Notes: generated by a model from the sequence alone, not told the origin. A stretch of 64,000 nucleotides of DNA from Prochlorococcus sp. AG-424-P23 (GCA_003210135.1 QCNK01000003.1:40964-104963); one strand, 5' to 3'. Counted from the first letter of the stretch, positions 1-11,060 are shown. Numbers and translations: made by a program.

Positions 1-2
1 GT

Positions 3-692
3 TCCCATCTTGAAAAAACCACTAAAAGTGGATCTGAGATTATTAAGATTGCACAAATACGTAATATCAAAACTTTTCTTGGTCAAAAATCAATAAACTC
101 AGAAAAAAAAATTGTTTTAATTCTTGATGCACACCTTCTAAATGAAGCTGCCTCAAATTGCCTTTTAAAAACACTTGAAGAACCTAATAATGGCATTTTT
201 ATCTTATTAACATCAAAATTAAATCTTCTCTTAGATACAATTATTTCGAGATGTCAATTAGTAAGGTTTCGATCATTTTCTAGTAAACAAATAAAATCTT
301 TATTAAAAGATTGTTTAGATCCTTCTCAATTTAATATTGATACAAAATTCAAACTAGAAGATTTAATAAACTTTTCCAATGGATCTCCAGGCAAATTATT
401 GAAAAATATCGAAATTTTGAATGCATTACCAGATGAAATTACAGATAAATTAAATTCTCCAATAAAAAGTAGTCTAAAAATATTAGAAGTATCTAAATTA
501 ATAACTGAAAAATTAGAAATTCATCAACAGATTTGCTTAGTCAATTTAATGCAAATTAAATGGTGGAGAAAAACAAAAAATGTGGATCTAGTTAAAAAAC
601 TTGAAAAATTAAAAGTTCACTTAGCAAAAAACATTCAACCTAGATTGGCATGGGAGATTACTTTGTTAAAAATCTCAACAAAGGATGAATAA
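3..692 (+). CDS. holB: DNA polymerase III delta' subunit, C-terminal part (5' end outside window)
   Basis: Frame open from base 3: SHLEKTTKSGSEIIKIAQIRNIKTFLGQ...VLILDAHLLNEAASNCLLKTLEEPNNGIFILLTSK..ISRCQ, typical of the HolB clamp-loader fold. The track lists only the internal-ATG ORF 399..692. Confidence 0.85.
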   Translation, partial: SHLEKTTKSGSEIIKIAQIRNIKTFLGQKSINSEKKIVLILDAHLLNEAASNCLLKTLEEPNNGIFILLTSKLNLLLDTIISRCQLVRFRSFSSKQIKSLLKDCLDPSQFNIDTKFKLEDLINFSNGSPGKLLKNIEILNALPDEITDKLNSPIKSSLKILEVSKLITEKLEIHQQICLVNLMQIKWWRKTKNVDLVKKLEKLKVHLAKNIQPRLAWEITLLKISTKDE

Positions 693-695
693 CAT

Positions 696-1478
696 TTAAT
701 CTATTACTGAATTTATCAAATCAGGATTTCTTGCTTGAATAAAATCTTTTTTGGCAGTTTCGACTTGAGAGCCAACAGGCAACTCAAGACAATAACCAGC
801 TCCATATACAGTTTTAATGTATGAAGGCTTACGTGGATCAGGTTCTAACTTAGTACGCAAGTGTCTAATATGAACTCTTATTGTCTCAATATCATCATCA
901 GGTTCATATCCCCAAACTTCTTTAAGAATTAATGCTGGAGATACAGTTTGACCGTGCCTTTGTAAAAGACAATGTAGTAATTCAAATTCTAGGTGGGTTA
1001 ATCTTACAGGAGATTCAAACCAGATAGCTTCAAATCTTTCCGGCACTAAAGTAAGAGGACCATAATTTAAAATTTCTTGCTGATTACTAGAATTCAACTG
1101 TGCTCTGTTTGTTCTTCTTAATAATGCTTTTATACGAACATGTAATTCTTCTAGATCAAAAGGTTTAGTGATGTAGTCATCAGCACCTGAATTAAAACCA
1201 GTAACTTTATCTTTAAGGCCACCCAACGCTGTTATCATCAAAATTGGAATATTTGAGGTTCTTTCATCTCGTCTGAGTCGTTGACATAAAGTTAATCCAT
1301 CTACGTTTGGTAACATCAAATCTAGAAGTATCAAATCTGGTGAATATTGGAGCGCTAAAGCTTGCCCTCTTATACCATCTTCTGCTTTTTGAACATCAAA
1401 ACCAGAATGTTCTAAATGTCTAGCTACCAAATCACGCATATCACGATCATCTTCAATTAAAAGGATTGAAATTTTCAT
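696..1478 (-). CDS. rpaA: OmpR-family response regulator, RpaA-like
   Basis: Receiver domain ([32 protein letters not shown]) plus winged-helix DNA-binding domain. GQALALQ...[15 protein letters not shown] resembles cyanobacterial RpaA. Confidence 0.8.
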   Translation of the reverse strand: MKISILLIEDDRDMRDLVARHLEHSGFDVQKAEDGIRGQALALQYSPDLILLDLMLPNVDGLTLCQRLRRDERTSNIPILMITALGGLKDKVTGFNSGADDYITKPFDLEELHVRIKALLRRTNRAQLNSSNQQEILNYGPLTLVPERFEAIWFESPVRLTHLEFELLHCLLQRHGQTVSPALILKEVWGYEPDDDIETIRVHIRHLRTKLEPDPRKPSYIKTVYGAGYCLELPVGSQVETAKKDFIQARNPDLINSVID

Positions 1479-1879
1479 ATTTATAAACTATTAAATTAAA
1501 ATTAAGTTTTAGTATTATGATTCTCTCAAGAATTTAGAAAGATTGCTGAATTAGTGTAAACATTTTTATCAATTAGGATTATAAATAAACTCAGTAATAG
1601 CAATGTATTAGAGTAAAATTACAACTTTTTAGAAAGTTTAAATTTCACAATTTCTTTCGATTCTATTTACTTTTTCTTAATAATTACGTGAATATCAAAA
1701 AATTAGTGATTGAATTTGCAAGAATATTAGATTCAAATTCCCATAGTGAAGGTACTCAAAATAAAATTAAATGGTTATTTTCAATTTTCGAATAGGATTT
1801 GACTAAATTTAAATTCTTAGATTTCTCATTTATGTTTAAGCTCACAATTTCTTCTATATTAAAAACAATTTAAATATTT

Positions 1880-2239
1880 ATGAAAAAGAAATCATTTATC
1901 TATTCTGATTTATCGAAGAAACAACTAAAAAACCTCAAAGAATTTTATATACAAAAAAAAGTTGAGTCAATGAGTCATAAAGAACTTGAAAAATATGTAA
2001 AAGAGATTATTTCTCATCAGATAAACGACACCATCGATAAAGAAGAAGAAATGGAAGCATGGAAAGAAATGTCAGATTTTTTTGGAGATAACTTTGAGAT
2101 AGTTATCAAGGAAATGCAAGCAAAATTTAGTGACGAGAAAAACGTTCTGGAAAAAGAAATTGATGATCAAAAACAAAGAATAGAATTACTTGAAAGAAAT
2201 AATTTAGATCAAGAGAAAAAAGATATGTGGGATGACTAG
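1880..2239 (+). CDS. hypothetical charged coiled-coil protein
   Basis: 119-aa ORF rich in K/E with heptad-like segments; no family recognised; flanked by long AT-rich non-coding DNA. Confidence 0.6.
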   Translation: MKKKSFIYSDLSKKQLKNLKEFYIQKKVESMSHKELEKYVKEIISHQINDTIDKEEEMEAWKEMSDFFGDNFEIVIKEMQAKFSDEKNVLEKEIDDQKQRIELLERNNLDQEKKDMWDD

Positions 2240-2573
2240 AATTTTTTGCAAGGTTTAACATACGCCCTATAAAAAAAATATATATCTTGTTTCTATAAGA
2301 ACGCAAAATTCAATTAAAAAAAATAATTTATACTAATATGACTTATTTCAATATGTTCTTATTTCTATACTTTAAACTAATAAAAAAAATTTTAAGAATG
2401 TAGAATTTTATTATATTTCTAAAATAAAATAACTGTTCTATTTACTGTTATTAAAAACATTTAAAATTCCTAGAAAATATATTCTTCTAAATATTTTTGT
2501 AAAAAATGCATAGCAAATTAAAAGAAGCTACCTTTATGATGGTGACTTTTAATGAGTTATTGAATTTTATAAA

Positions 2574-2645
<72 letters not shown>

Positions 2646-2694
2646 TTATAAAATGAATTTAACTCTTTAAAGTGCCTTATGACAAGTAAAAGTA

Positions 2695-3369
2695 TTAATT
2701 ATATTGAAATTTTGATGGTTCTTGCCATTTAGATAAAAAACCATTTTTTAACTCTGCCACTGAATCAGCGTAAGTTAATTCTTCATAACGATGAGTAATC
2801 CATAAAGCAGATAAAGGTTTTTTTGGGTCACTTGTAAGATTTTTAATAGTTTTTAAAACTTTTAATTGGCTCGTTTGATCAAGTAAAGCTGTAGGCTCAT
2901 CCAAAAGAATAAAATTTCTATTACTAATAAGAGCGCATGCAATAGTTAAGCGTTGTTTTTGCCCTCCGCTTAAAGTGTGTATTGGCCTTTTTTCAAAACC
3001 AGTCAAACCCACCTGATCAAGAACATATTCAATTTTTTTATTAGCATCATGATCGCTTATATTTTGATTAATATTGATCAAAAGTTCGCTCCTGCAATTT
3101 GGCATCAATATTTGATGATCAGGGTTTTGAAAGACCATCCCAATATTTGCATTTGAATTAACAATTCCATTTTGAGGTTTAATTATTCCATTTATTAATT
3201 TTAAAAGGGTACTTTTTCCACTTCCGTTTTTACCAACGACCATCCAAAATCCAGGTTTTTTTAATGAAAAATTACATTTAAAAATTAAATTATCTTTTTT
3301 TCCAGAATATGAAAAAGAAACATCTTTTAAATGGATATGAGGTATTTTATTTTCAAGAGCATCTGGCAT
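2695..3369 (-). CDS. ABC transporter ATP-binding protein (CbiO/EcfA-like)
   Basis: Walker A GKNGSGKST, signature LSGGQKQRL, Walker B FILLDEPTALLD, H-loop ITHR. Confidence 0.85.
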   Translation of the reverse strand: MPDALENKIPHIHLKDVSFSYSGKKDNLIFKCNFSLKKPGFWMVVGKNGSGKSTLLKLINGIIKPQNGIVNSNANIGMVFQNPDHQILMPNCRSELLININQNISDHDANKKIEYVLDQVGLTGFEKRPIHTLSGGQKQRLTIACALISNRNFILLDEPTALLDQTSQLKVLKTIKNLTSDPKKPLSALWITHRYEELTYADSVAELKNGFLSKWQEPSKFQYN

Positions 3370-3374
3370 TAATT

Positions 3375-3650
3375 CTATGAATCTATATCTAGAGAAAATC
3401 CTGGTCTTTTAGCTCCTCCAGCTACTGATGATTTTTCATATATCTGAACAGAAATGACTTCTTTAGCTCTCACAGCAATTAATTTATCTTGCACTTTGTC
3501 ACACCTTAATTCAATCAATTTTGAGGATTCTAAATTTTCGTTCATAGCTTTTTTGATTTCATCATAAATTTGTTGAACATCTTCAAATTTTTTCTTTTGA
3601 ATTGAAATTGGAAAAGGTGAATATCTAATACTTAGTTCCAACGAATACAT
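3375..3650 (-). CDS. conserved cyanobacterial protein, probably UPF0367 family
   Basis: 91 aa, MYSLELSIRYSPFPISIQ...; resembles small UPF0367 proteins by recall only. Confidence 0.6.
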   Translation of the reverse strand: MYSLELSIRYSPFPISIQKKKFEDVQQIYDEIKKAMNENLESSKLIELRCDKVQDKLIAVRAKEVISVQIYEKSSVAGGAKRPGFSLDIDS

Positions 3651-3801
3651 AATTATTAAAAAACTACTTTCTATAATAATAAATATTTTTACGCAGAAAG
3701 TTATTTAAATTAAATTCTTTTGAGAAAATTATATAAAAGATCTTTAAATACAATTATGATATTAATAGGAGATTTAATTTTGCAATTTAAATAATAATTT
3801 C

Positions 3802-4770
3802 ATGGAAATAGCAAATGATATAACTTCTCTTGTTGGAAATACCCCTTTAGTTAAATTAAATCGAATCAGAAAGTATTTTAATTGTTATCCAGAAATAATA
3901 GCCAAACTAGAGAGTTTCAATCCATCGGCATCTGTTAAAGATCGCATCGCTTATTCAATGTTATGTAAAGCTGAAGAAGAAGGATTGATAACACCAGATA
4001 AAACAACGTTAATTGAAGCAACAAGTGGTAATACCGGCATCGCATTAGCAATGGTTGCCGCAGCAAAAGGTTATAAATTGATATTAACAATGCCAGATAC
4101 GATGAGTATTGAGAGAAGGGCAATGTTGAGAGCATATGGAGCTGAATTACAACTTACGTCAGGGAAAGAAGGAATGAAAGGAGCTTTAGATTTAGCTAAC
4201 GAGTTATCTTCAAGCATTGCCAATAGCTATAAATTTAATCAATTTGAAAATTTTGCTAATCCTGATATTCATGAGAAAACAACGGCTCAAGAAATATGGA
4301 ACCAATCAAATAACAATTTAGATGGACTAGTTACAGGGGTAGGCACTGGGGGAACAATTACTGGTTGTGCACGTTTCTTGAAAAAAGTAAATCCAAATTG
4401 CAAAATTTATGCTGTAGAGCCCAAAAAAAGTGCTGTCATTTCAGGAGAAAAAGCAGGACCTCATTCAATTCAAGGAATAGGAGCAGGTTTCGTACCAAAA
4501 GTCCTAGATACCAAATTAATAGATGAAATTATAAAAATAGATGACGATGAAGCTTTTTATTATGGACGTTTATTAGCTCGATTGGAAGGTCTTTTATCGG
4601 GCATAAGCAGCGGAGCAGCTTTAGCAGCAACTATAAAAATCGGTGAAAGGAAAGAACTGATGAATAAAAGATTGATAGTAATTCTTCCAAGCTTTGGTGA
4701 GCGATATTTATCAACAGCAATGTTTGAATCGAATACCTCAATTCAATCCAGAAAAGATGGTTATCTTTAA
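3802..4770 (+). CDS. cysK: cysteine synthase A (O-acetylserine sulfhydrylase)
   Basis: VGNTPLVKLNRI, PSASVKDRIA (PLP lysine), EATSGNTGIALA, GVGTGGTITG, GISSGAALAA. Confidence 0.93.
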   Translation: MEIANDITSLVGNTPLVKLNRIRKYFNCYPEIIAKLESFNPSASVKDRIAYSMLCKAEEEGLITPDKTTLIEATSGNTGIALAMVAAAKGYKLILTMPDTMSIERRAMLRAYGAELQLTSGKEGMKGALDLANELSSSIANSYKFNQFENFANPDIHEKTTAQEIWNQSNNNLDGLVTGVGTGGTITGCARFLKKVNPNCKIYAVEPKKSAVISGEKAGPHSIQGIGAGFVPKVLDTKLIDEIIKIDDDEAFYYGRLLARLEGLLSGISSGAALAATIKIGERKELMNKRLIVILPSFGERYLSTAMFESNTSIQSRKDGYL

Positions 4771-4780
4771 TCTCTAATTC

Positions 4781-5464
4781 ATGAAAATGGAAAAAAATTT
4801 ATATGAAGAATTAGGCCTCAAAAAAAATGCAACCAAAAGTGAAATTAAATCTTCATATCGTTCTTTAGTTAAAAAACATCATCCTGATGCAGGCGGAGAA
4901 AAAGAACGATTTCTTGCGATACAAAATGCTTGGGAGACATTAAATGACCCTATAAAAAAAGAGCGATATGATAGAAAAATTTTTTCTTGTAGTTCATCAT
5001 TTGATTCATTAAATGAAAATTGGGAAGATAATTTCAATTCAAAAAAATATAATTCGTCAATAAAAGATAAAGAAGTTCAAACATGGATTAAAGAGATTTA
5101 CACTCCCATCAATAGATTAATTAGCCAAATAATTAAACCTCTGAATAACGAGATAAAAGAACTATCTGCTGATCCATATGATGACCAACTAATGGAAAAT
5201 TTTTGTGATTATATAAGTCTCTCACAAAAGAAAATAGATAAAGTGGACAAAATTTATAACAAAAAATTAGTTCCAAAGCCTGTTTCAGCTTTAGGACTAG
5301 ATCTATATCATTGTTTTTCACAAGTTAAAGATGCGCTATTAGAATTTGATAGATATACACAAGGATACGTAGATGATTACTTATTTGATGGTAAAGAAAT
5401 GATTAAAGAAGCAAAAAGGATCCAATCAAAGATGTCTTTAGAAAAAAGGAATAAAAACTTTTAG
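4781..5464 (+). CDS. DnaJ (J-domain) protein
   Basis: NLYEELGLKKNATKSEIKSSYRSLVKKHHPDAGGEKERFLAIQNAWETLNDPIKKERYD: J-domain with HPD; no zinc-finger region. Confidence 0.85.
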   Translation: MKMEKNLYEELGLKKNATKSEIKSSYRSLVKKHHPDAGGEKERFLAIQNAWETLNDPIKKERYDRKIFSCSSSFDSLNENWEDNFNSKKYNSSIKDKEVQTWIKEIYTPINRLISQIIKPLNNEIKELSADPYDDQLMENFCDYISLSQKKIDKVDKIYNKKLVPKPVSALGLDLYHCFSQVKDALLEFDRYTQGYVDDYLFDGKEMIKEAKRIQSKMSLEKRNKNF

Positions 5465-5488
5465 GTATTAAACTTTTAAATATAAAAT

Positions 5489-5725
5489 TTATTGCACATA
5501 CTCTTTAAGTTGATCTAATTTCAACCAAACATCTGGAACAGGTCTACGCCATCGCACCTGAGCAAATTCTTCTTTTACTGAAAGAATCTCTCCAGGACCT
5601 TCAAAGACATAATTAGGTAGATCATTATCGCTGGCTAGCGCTTCGATACTTTTTATATACTTTTCTCTATCTACAAAAACTAAGCTTCCTTTCTTGAGGG
5701 GTTTCTTTGGAATAGAATCTGTCAT
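5489..5725 (-). CDS. ndhO: NAD(P)H-quinone oxidoreductase subunit O
   Basis: 78 aa: LKKGSLVFVDREKY...LPNYVFEGPGEILSVKEEFAQVRWRRPVPDVWLKLDQLKEY, an NdhO signature. Confidence 0.88.
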   Translation of the reverse strand: MTDSIPKKPLKKGSLVFVDREKYIKSIEALASDNDLPNYVFEGPGEILSVKEEFAQVRWRRPVPDVWLKLDQLKEYVQ

Positions 5726-5861
5726 AATAAATTCAAGAAAGTTATTTGAAATTTATTATACAAAAACTTGTTTGGAAAATATTGAAAAAAATTTATACCG
5801 GAATAATAATTACAAACGTCTAAAAAATTTAATAGCCTTAAATGATAAACATCTACATGAT

Positions 5862-6788
5862 ATGCGTCTTTTACTACTTGGCTGCACTGGATTTGTTGGT
5901 AAAGAATTAGTACCGACACTAATCAATGAAAATCACGAAATATATATTGTCAGTAGAAAACCCATAAGTAAATTAAAGATTGATTTAGATTTCAATAAGT
6001 TTAAATTTTTTCAAATAGATTTAACAAAAGAAAAAAACTGGAATAACAAAAATCTTCTAAATATTTTAAGAGAGACAGATGGAATTATTAATTTGATGGG
6101 AGAACCTATAGCAGAAAAAAAATGGACTTCTGAACAAAAACAGGAGATTGAAAAAAGTCGCATTAATACTACGAAATTTATGATGAAGACCCTTAAAAAT
6201 TTAAAAATAAATCCAAAAGTCATTATAAATGGATCAGCAATAGGTTATTACGGTACAAGTTTGTCTGGTGAATTCACTGAAAATAGTATTGGAGGAAAAG
6301 ACTTTTTAGCTAATCTTTGCAAAAAATGGGAAGCGGTCGCGGCTGAAAAACCGTTTTTCTCAAGGTTAGTTATTTTCAGAATTGGAATTGTTTTAGAGGC
6401 AGATGGAGGAGCATTAGGGAAAATGCTCCCTATATTTAAAGTTGGATTAGGTGGACCAATTGGAGATGGTAAGCAATGGATGAGTTGGATTCATAGAACT
6501 GATTTATGTACATTAATTACTCAAGCATTAGTTGATAAAAAGTATTCAGGAGTATTTAATGCTGTTGCTCCAAATCCAGTATTAATGAGAGACTTTTCTC
6601 AAATTTTAGGCAAATGTCTGAATAGACCGAATTTACTTCCAGTGCCTGGAGCGGTTTTAAAAATATTGTTAGGAGATGGAGCAAAAGTTGTATTAGAAGG
6701 ACAAAAAGTAATTAGCAGTAAACTCAAAAATTATGCTTTTAAATATCCTCTTCTTGAGAAAGCAATTTACGCCTCCACCAAGAATTAA
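5862..6788 (+). CDS. TIGR01777-type epimerase (SDR/NAD(P)-binding, SulA-like family)
   Basis: MRLLLLGCTGFVGKELVPTL Rossmann start in the 5694..6788 ORF; INGSAIGYYG; GDGKQWMSWIHRTDLC. Start moved to ATG at 5862. Confidence 0.8.
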   Translation: MRLLLLGCTGFVGKELVPTLINENHEIYIVSRKPISKLKIDLDFNKFKFFQIDLTKEKNWNNKNLLNILRETDGIINLMGEPIAEKKWTSEQKQEIEKSRINTTKFMMKTLKNLKINPKVIINGSAIGYYGTSLSGEFTENSIGGKDFLANLCKKWEAVAAEKPFFSRLVIFRIGIVLEADGGALGKMLPIFKVGLGGPIGDGKQWMSWIHRTDLCTLITQALVDKKYSGVFNAVAPNPVLMRDFSQILGKCLNRPNLLPVPGAVLKILLGDGAKVVLEGQKVISSKLKNYAFKYPLLEKAIYASTKN

Positions 6789-7008
6789 TACCGTTTACTA
6801 AAGCACCAATAATAAGAATTGTTATCAATGGAACTACAAGAGGATTCCAAACTATCTGAAAAAAATTAATAAAAATAAATATGCCATTAAATTGCATGAT
6901 GATTGCAATAAGAAAAAATATTGCAAAAAAAATTACTATAAATAAATTTATTAATAACAAATTATCGATAATTTGTTTTAACTTATTTTGATTATTTTCT
7001 TTAATCAT
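6739..7008 (-). CDS. hypothetical small membrane protein
   Basis: 89 aa with two hydrophobic segments; overlaps the end of the convergent epimerase gene and the start of the following LpxB-like gene by 8 nt. Confidence 0.6.
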   Translation of the reverse strand: MIKENNQNKLKQIIDNLLLINLFIVIFFAIFFLIAIIMQFNGIFIFINFFQIVWNPLVVPLITILIIGALVNGINSWWRRKLLSQEEDI

Positions 7009-8203
7009 TTTTTATAACAATATTCATGTCATCAACCATTTTAAGACAAGCATTGTTTTCACCCATTCTTTTTTTGGCATTTTCATTACATGAGATCATA
7101 AACTTATTATTTAGCTGTATGAAGTATATTATTTTTATGATCAATTTTATTGTCTGATTGATTTGATCATTCTTATCTTTATAGTTACTGGCACAAAAAA
7201 CATATTTTCCAAGCAAACGTCTTTGCGCTTCTGCAAAAGTTTTTGTAAATTGTGGACCTTTACCTTCAATCTGAATAACAGGTTTTCCTAATCCAATCGC
7301 TTGCTCTGCTGCTGTTCCTGCCATGCTGATGCAGCATCTACTTTTCAATAATATTTTGTCAAAATTATTCCAATATATATTCACTTCTAAAAATTTATAT
7401 TGGAATTTCAAGAGATTATTATCTCTTATATTTTCTAGTTTTGACCATCCTCTTTTTTGAAATATCTCATTTATTTTTAATGAAGATAGAGCATTAACTA
7501 TTGCAAAATTAAACTTAATTTTTTGAAAATATCTTAAATCTGACAATGCCTCTAATACCTCTAGAATCAAAACAAAATTATGTAAAGTCTCAGGGAATCT
7601 ACTTCCTGGAAATAATCCAATACTAAATTCATCGTTCTTTAATTCTTGGTTTATAGAAAAAAACTTATCCATAAATGGGTTGCCTAAAAAAGACACTTTC
7701 TTTTTTAATTGCAAAGTTAAATCATCAGCTGTAAGGTAATCTCGCGTATATATTTTTTTTGCTTTTTGTGATAGCAAGAAAAATTTTGAAGGCCATGGTA
7801 ACTTTAACTTCCCTTCATAATGACTGGAATAAGCAACTAGATATGTAAAAAAATCTTTTTTACATACCCATGCAAAAAAAACTGGCAAAATATCTCCAAC
7901 TACAAAAAAATAATCATATTTTTTTCTTATTTTAAAAGTTAAATATAATCTTTTTAAGACATAAAATATTTCTCCTCCCAATATCTCAGTAAGTCTTCCC
8001 TTGAAAGAATTATAGCCAATTCCTCCAGTTCTAAATTCCTTAGTTTTACCAATAATCTTAATTTGTTCTTTTTCGTAATGGTTTCCCATACCAACAATTG
8101 GCAAAGCATGAACAGAATAACCACTTTTTACGAATTGTTTAGCTATTAGACTGCCAGATAAATCTTCTCCATGCCCATTACTTAATATTAAAATCTTAAA
8201 CAA
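7001..8203 (-). CDS. lipid-A-disaccharide-synthase-related protein (cyanobacterial glycosyltransferase-like)
   Basis: LILSNGHGEDLSGSLIAKQF; LFPGSRFPE; ISMAGTAAEQAIGLGKPVIQIEGKGPQFT. Confidence 0.75.
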   Translation of the reverse strand: MFKILILSNGHGEDLSGSLIAKQFVKSGYSVHALPIVGMGNHYEKEQIKIIGKTKEFRTGGIGYNSFKGRLTEILGGEIFYVLKRLYLTFKIRKKYDYFFVVGDILPVFFAWVCKKDFFTYLVAYSSHYEGKLKLPWPSKFFLLSQKAKKIYTRDYLTADDLTLQLKKKVSFLGNPFMDKFFSINQELKNDEFSIGLFPGSRFPETLHNFVLILEVLEALSDLRYFQKIKFNFAIVNALSSLKINEIFQKRGWSKLENIRDNNLLKFQYKFLEVNIYWNNFDKILLKSRCCISMAGTAAEQAIGLGKPVIQIEGKGPQFTKTFAEAQRRLLGKYVFCASNYKDKNDQINQTIKLIIKIIYFIQLNNKFMISCNENAKKRMGENNACLKMVDDMNIVIKND

Positions 8204-8204
8204 T

Positions 8205-8633
8205 TTAAAATTCCAACCATTTTTTTACTTTGGTTAACTCAGGCCAATCTGGATATCTACTTAATCCGTCTTCAACAGATTCTTTTAACTCACTTTTCAC
8301 ATCTGGCATCATCATAGACATTTTTTTTATTAACTCAATATGATCCCTAACACCTTTATTATTGGTAGCCAAAAGAGCTAAAGACAAATTCATTCTTGCT
8401 TGTGGATCTTGCTGATTTAATCGAACAGCTTGTCTGGCAGCTGACAAAGCTTCTTCATTATTTTTCAAAAGTAATTGAAGCCATGATAAACAAGTCCAAG
8501 CAGCAAAATGATTTGGAATTTGCTGTATAATTTTTTGAAAATCTTGAACGATTGGAATTAAATCTTGCCCTGCTTTATATCTTGATAAAGCTGCATTAAA
8601 ATCCTCTTCGATGGGATTAATTTCGTTATTCAT
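8205..8633 (-). CDS. TPR-repeat protein
   Basis: Helical repeat pattern FAAWTCLSWLQLLLKNNEEALSAARQAVRLNQQDPQARMNLSLALL. Confidence 0.7.
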   Translation of the reverse strand: MNNEINPIEEDFNAALSRYKAGQDLIPIVQDFQKIIQQIPNHFAAWTCLSWLQLLLKNNEEALSAARQAVRLNQQDPQARMNLSLALLATNNKGVRDHIELIKKMSMMMPDVKSELKESVEDGLSRYPDWPELTKVKKWLEF

Positions 8634-8639
8634 TATTTA

Positions 8640-9032
8640 TTAAACTGCAAAGGAGCTTCCACATCCACACGTTTGAGAGGCATTGGGATTTACAAAATTA
8701 AAGCCACCTCCAATTAATTCCTTACTAAAATCTAACTGCATTCCATAAATATATAAAAGACTTTTAGGATCACAAACCACTTGAAAGCTTTGATCAGCTT
8801 TTAATGAATAATCATAAACTTTATCATCGGAATTTATTTCATCAGTTCCTATAAAATCCATCGTATAACTCATCCCACTACAACCGCCTGATCTTACTCC
8901 TACCCTTAGTGCTTTTTTATCACTTTGGCCCTTCAATAAATTTGAAATTTGTTCTATAGCATCATTCGTAATTAAGATACCTTTCCCATCATCAGAATTT
9001 TTAATTTCCTGTTTAACTTCTACATTTTCCAT
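8640..9032 (-). CDS. iron-sulfur cluster assembly protein, HesB/IscA/SufA/ErpA type
   Basis: LRVGVRSGGCSGMSYTM...NPNASQTCGCGSSF conserved cysteines; start shifted to MENVEV in the 8640..9092 ORF. Confidence 0.9.
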   Translation of the reverse strand: MENVEVKQEIKNSDDGKGILITNDAIEQISNLLKGQSDKKALRVGVRSGGCSGMSYTMDFIGTDEINSDDKVYDYSLKADQSFQVVCDPKSLLYIYGMQLDFSKELIGGGFNFVNPNASQTCGCGSSFAV

Positions 9033-9131
9033 AAACAAGGTTTTTCTACTATTTATAATATAAAAACTTAATCGATAGGATGCATAGAACAAACGTTATC
9101 CAAGCTTGATTTGTTATAATTTTAAGAAAAA

Positions 9132-10586
9132 GTGAAAATTGCAATAGTTGGTTCTGGATTAGCTGGTCTTACAGCAGCAGTCAATTTGGTTGACGAAGGT
9201 CACGAAGTAGAAATTTACGAGAGCAGGTCATTTTGGGGAGGTAAAGTAGGAAGTTGGGAAGATAAGGATGGCAACCACATAGAAATGGGTTTACATGTAT
9301 TTTTTTACAATTATGCAAATCTGTTTAAATTAATGAAAAAAGTAGGAGCTTTAGACAATTTACTCCCGAAAGATCATACTCATCTATTTATCAATAATGG
9401 TGGTAATTTAAAATCGTTAGACTTCAGATTTCCTTTAGGTGCTCCTTTTAACGGACTTAAAGCTTTTTTTACCACCGAACAACTTACTTGGGTTGATAAG
9501 TTCAGAAATGCCCTAGCTTTAGGGACAAGTCCAATCGTTAGAGGATTAATAGACTATGAAGGCGCAATGAAAATAATTAGAGATCTAGATAGAATTAGTT
9601 TTAAAGAATGGTTTTTAAACCATGGTGGAAGTGAAAAAAGTTTAGAAAGAATGTGGGATCCTATCGCATATGCATTAGGTTTTATTAATTGCAAAGATAT
9701 TTCAGCAAGATGCATGTTAACTATATTCATGATGTTTGCTTCAAAAACAGAAGCATCAAAACTTAATCTTTTAAAAGGTTCTCCACATAAGTGGTTAACG
9801 CAACCTATCGTCGACTACATCACAAACAAAGGAGCAAAAATACATCTTAACCATAAGGTAGAAGAAATCATTTATGAAAAGGAATCTTCCTCTTATTCAG
9901 TAAATCAATTAAAAATATCTTCTCCTGAAGGAATTAAGGCAGTGTTTGCAGATAAATTTCTAGCTGCCTGTGATGTTCCTGGAATTAAAAAAATAATTCC
10001 AAAAGAATGGTATCAATTTAAAGAATTTGAAGGTTTAAAAAAACTTAGAGCTGTAGCTGTTGCCACAATCCAATTAAGATATGACGGTTGGGTTACTGAA
10101 TTACAAAAAGATAATACTGGAAACGAACCAATTGGACTAGATAACCTTCTTTATTCTGCTGATGCCTCTTTCAGTTGTTTTGCTGATTTAGCACTATCAA
10201 GTCCAGCAGACTATAGAAAAAAAGATATGGGATCGCTTCTCCAATGTGTTTTAACTCCTGGCGATAGATGGATGGGAAGATCCACAGAAAGAATTACAAA
10301 AGAAATTGATAAAGAGGTTCGCCGTCTATTCCCATCCTCAAAAAACCTTAAATTGCTTTGGAGTAACGTGGTACAAATTCCACAATCACTCTATAGAGAA
10401 GCTCCCGGTATGGAACCTTTCAGACCCGATCAAAAAACATCTATATCTAATTTCTTCATGGCTGGAAGTTATACAAAACAAGATTATATAGACTCTATGG
10501 AGGGAGCTACAATGAGTGGTCATTTAGCTGCCGCCGCAATTTTAGAGAAGAAAGCCGAATTAGAAAAAAATCTTGCAGTAAGTTAA
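9132..10586 (+). CDS. zds: zeta-carotene desaturase (GTG start)
   Basis: Dinucleotide motif [30 protein letters not shown]; ending [26 protein letters not shown] as in CrtP/CrtQ desaturases; paired with the SRPBCC gene. Confidence 0.88.
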   Translation: MKIAIVGSGLAGLTAAVNLVDEGHEVEIYESRSFWGGKVGSWEDKDGNHIEMGLHVFFYNYANLFKLMKKVGALDNLLPKDHTHLFINNGGNLKSLDFRFPLGAPFNGLKAFFTTEQLTWVDKFRNALALGTSPIVRGLIDYEGAMKIIRDLDRISFKEWFLNHGGSEKSLERMWDPIAYALGFINCKDISARCMLTIFMMFASKTEASKLNLLKGSPHKWLTQPIVDYITNKGAKIHLNHKVEEIIYEKESSSYSVNQLKISSPEGIKAVFADKFLAACDVPGIKKIIPKEWYQFKEFEGLKKLRAVAVATIQLRYDGWVTELQKDNTGNEPIGLDNLLYSADASFSCFADLALSSPADYRKKDMGSLLQCVLTPGDRWMGRSTERITKEIDKEVRRLFPSSKNLKLLWSNVVQIPQSLYREAPGMEPFRPDQKTSISNFFMAGSYTKQDYIDSMEGATMSGHLAAAAILEKKAELEKNLAVS

Positions 10587-10589
10587 TTA

Positions 10590-11060
10590 ATGGGTACTTG
10601 GCTAAAACATGACGTAATAACAGTTGTTAATGCGCCTCTTGAAAATGTATGGGACACATGGAGCGATTTAGATTCAATGTCACTTTGGATGAGCTGGATT
10701 GAATCTGTAAAAACAGTTGACGAAGAGACTAATACGTTACCAGATTTAACAGAATGGACTTTAGCTGCAAATGGCTTTAGGTTTAAATGGAAAGCTCAAA
10801 TTACAGAAAGGGTTGAAAAAAGCAAACTTAAATGGAAATCAATAGGAGGGTTACCAACTGAGGGATCAGTAGTTTTCGAAAGTAAAACTGATGAAATCAC
10901 AACGGTAAATTTAGCAATAACTTATGAACTACCAAAAATGATTGCTCGGTTTATGGAAGAAAATATTTTAGGCAAAATGGTTACAAACGAATTACAGGCC
11001 AATATTGATAGGTTCAAAGATTTAGTTGAAAAGAACTATACAAAAAAATTTTCTAATTAA
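10590..11060 (+). CDS. SRPBCC/polyketide cyclase-like protein
   Basis: VVNAPLENVWDTWSDLDSMSLWMSWIESV START-like N-terminus; 3 nt after zds. Confidence 0.75.
   Translation: MGTWLKHDVITVVNAPLENVWDTWSDLDSMSLWMSWIESVKTVDEETNTLPDLTEWTLAANGFRFKWKAQITERVEKSKLKWKSIGGLPTEGSVVFESKTDEITTVNLAITYELPKMIARFMEENILGKMVTNELQANIDRFKDLVEKNYTKKFSN

Noticed and set aside
1690-1795. Possible 35-aa GTG-start ORF (VNIKKLVIEFARILDSNSHSEGTQNKIKWLFSIFE)
   Set aside because: Only a weak start and no recognised motif; cannot be distinguished from chance in AT-rich DNA without comparison.
3935-4135. Antisense ORF inside cysK
   Set aside because: Fully opposite a strongly supported gene; composition looks like a by-product of AT-rich sense codons.
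5722-6223. Minus-strand ORFs opposite the epimerase gene
   Set aside because: Antisense to a supported Rossmann-fold gene or in its upstream leader; no recognisable features.
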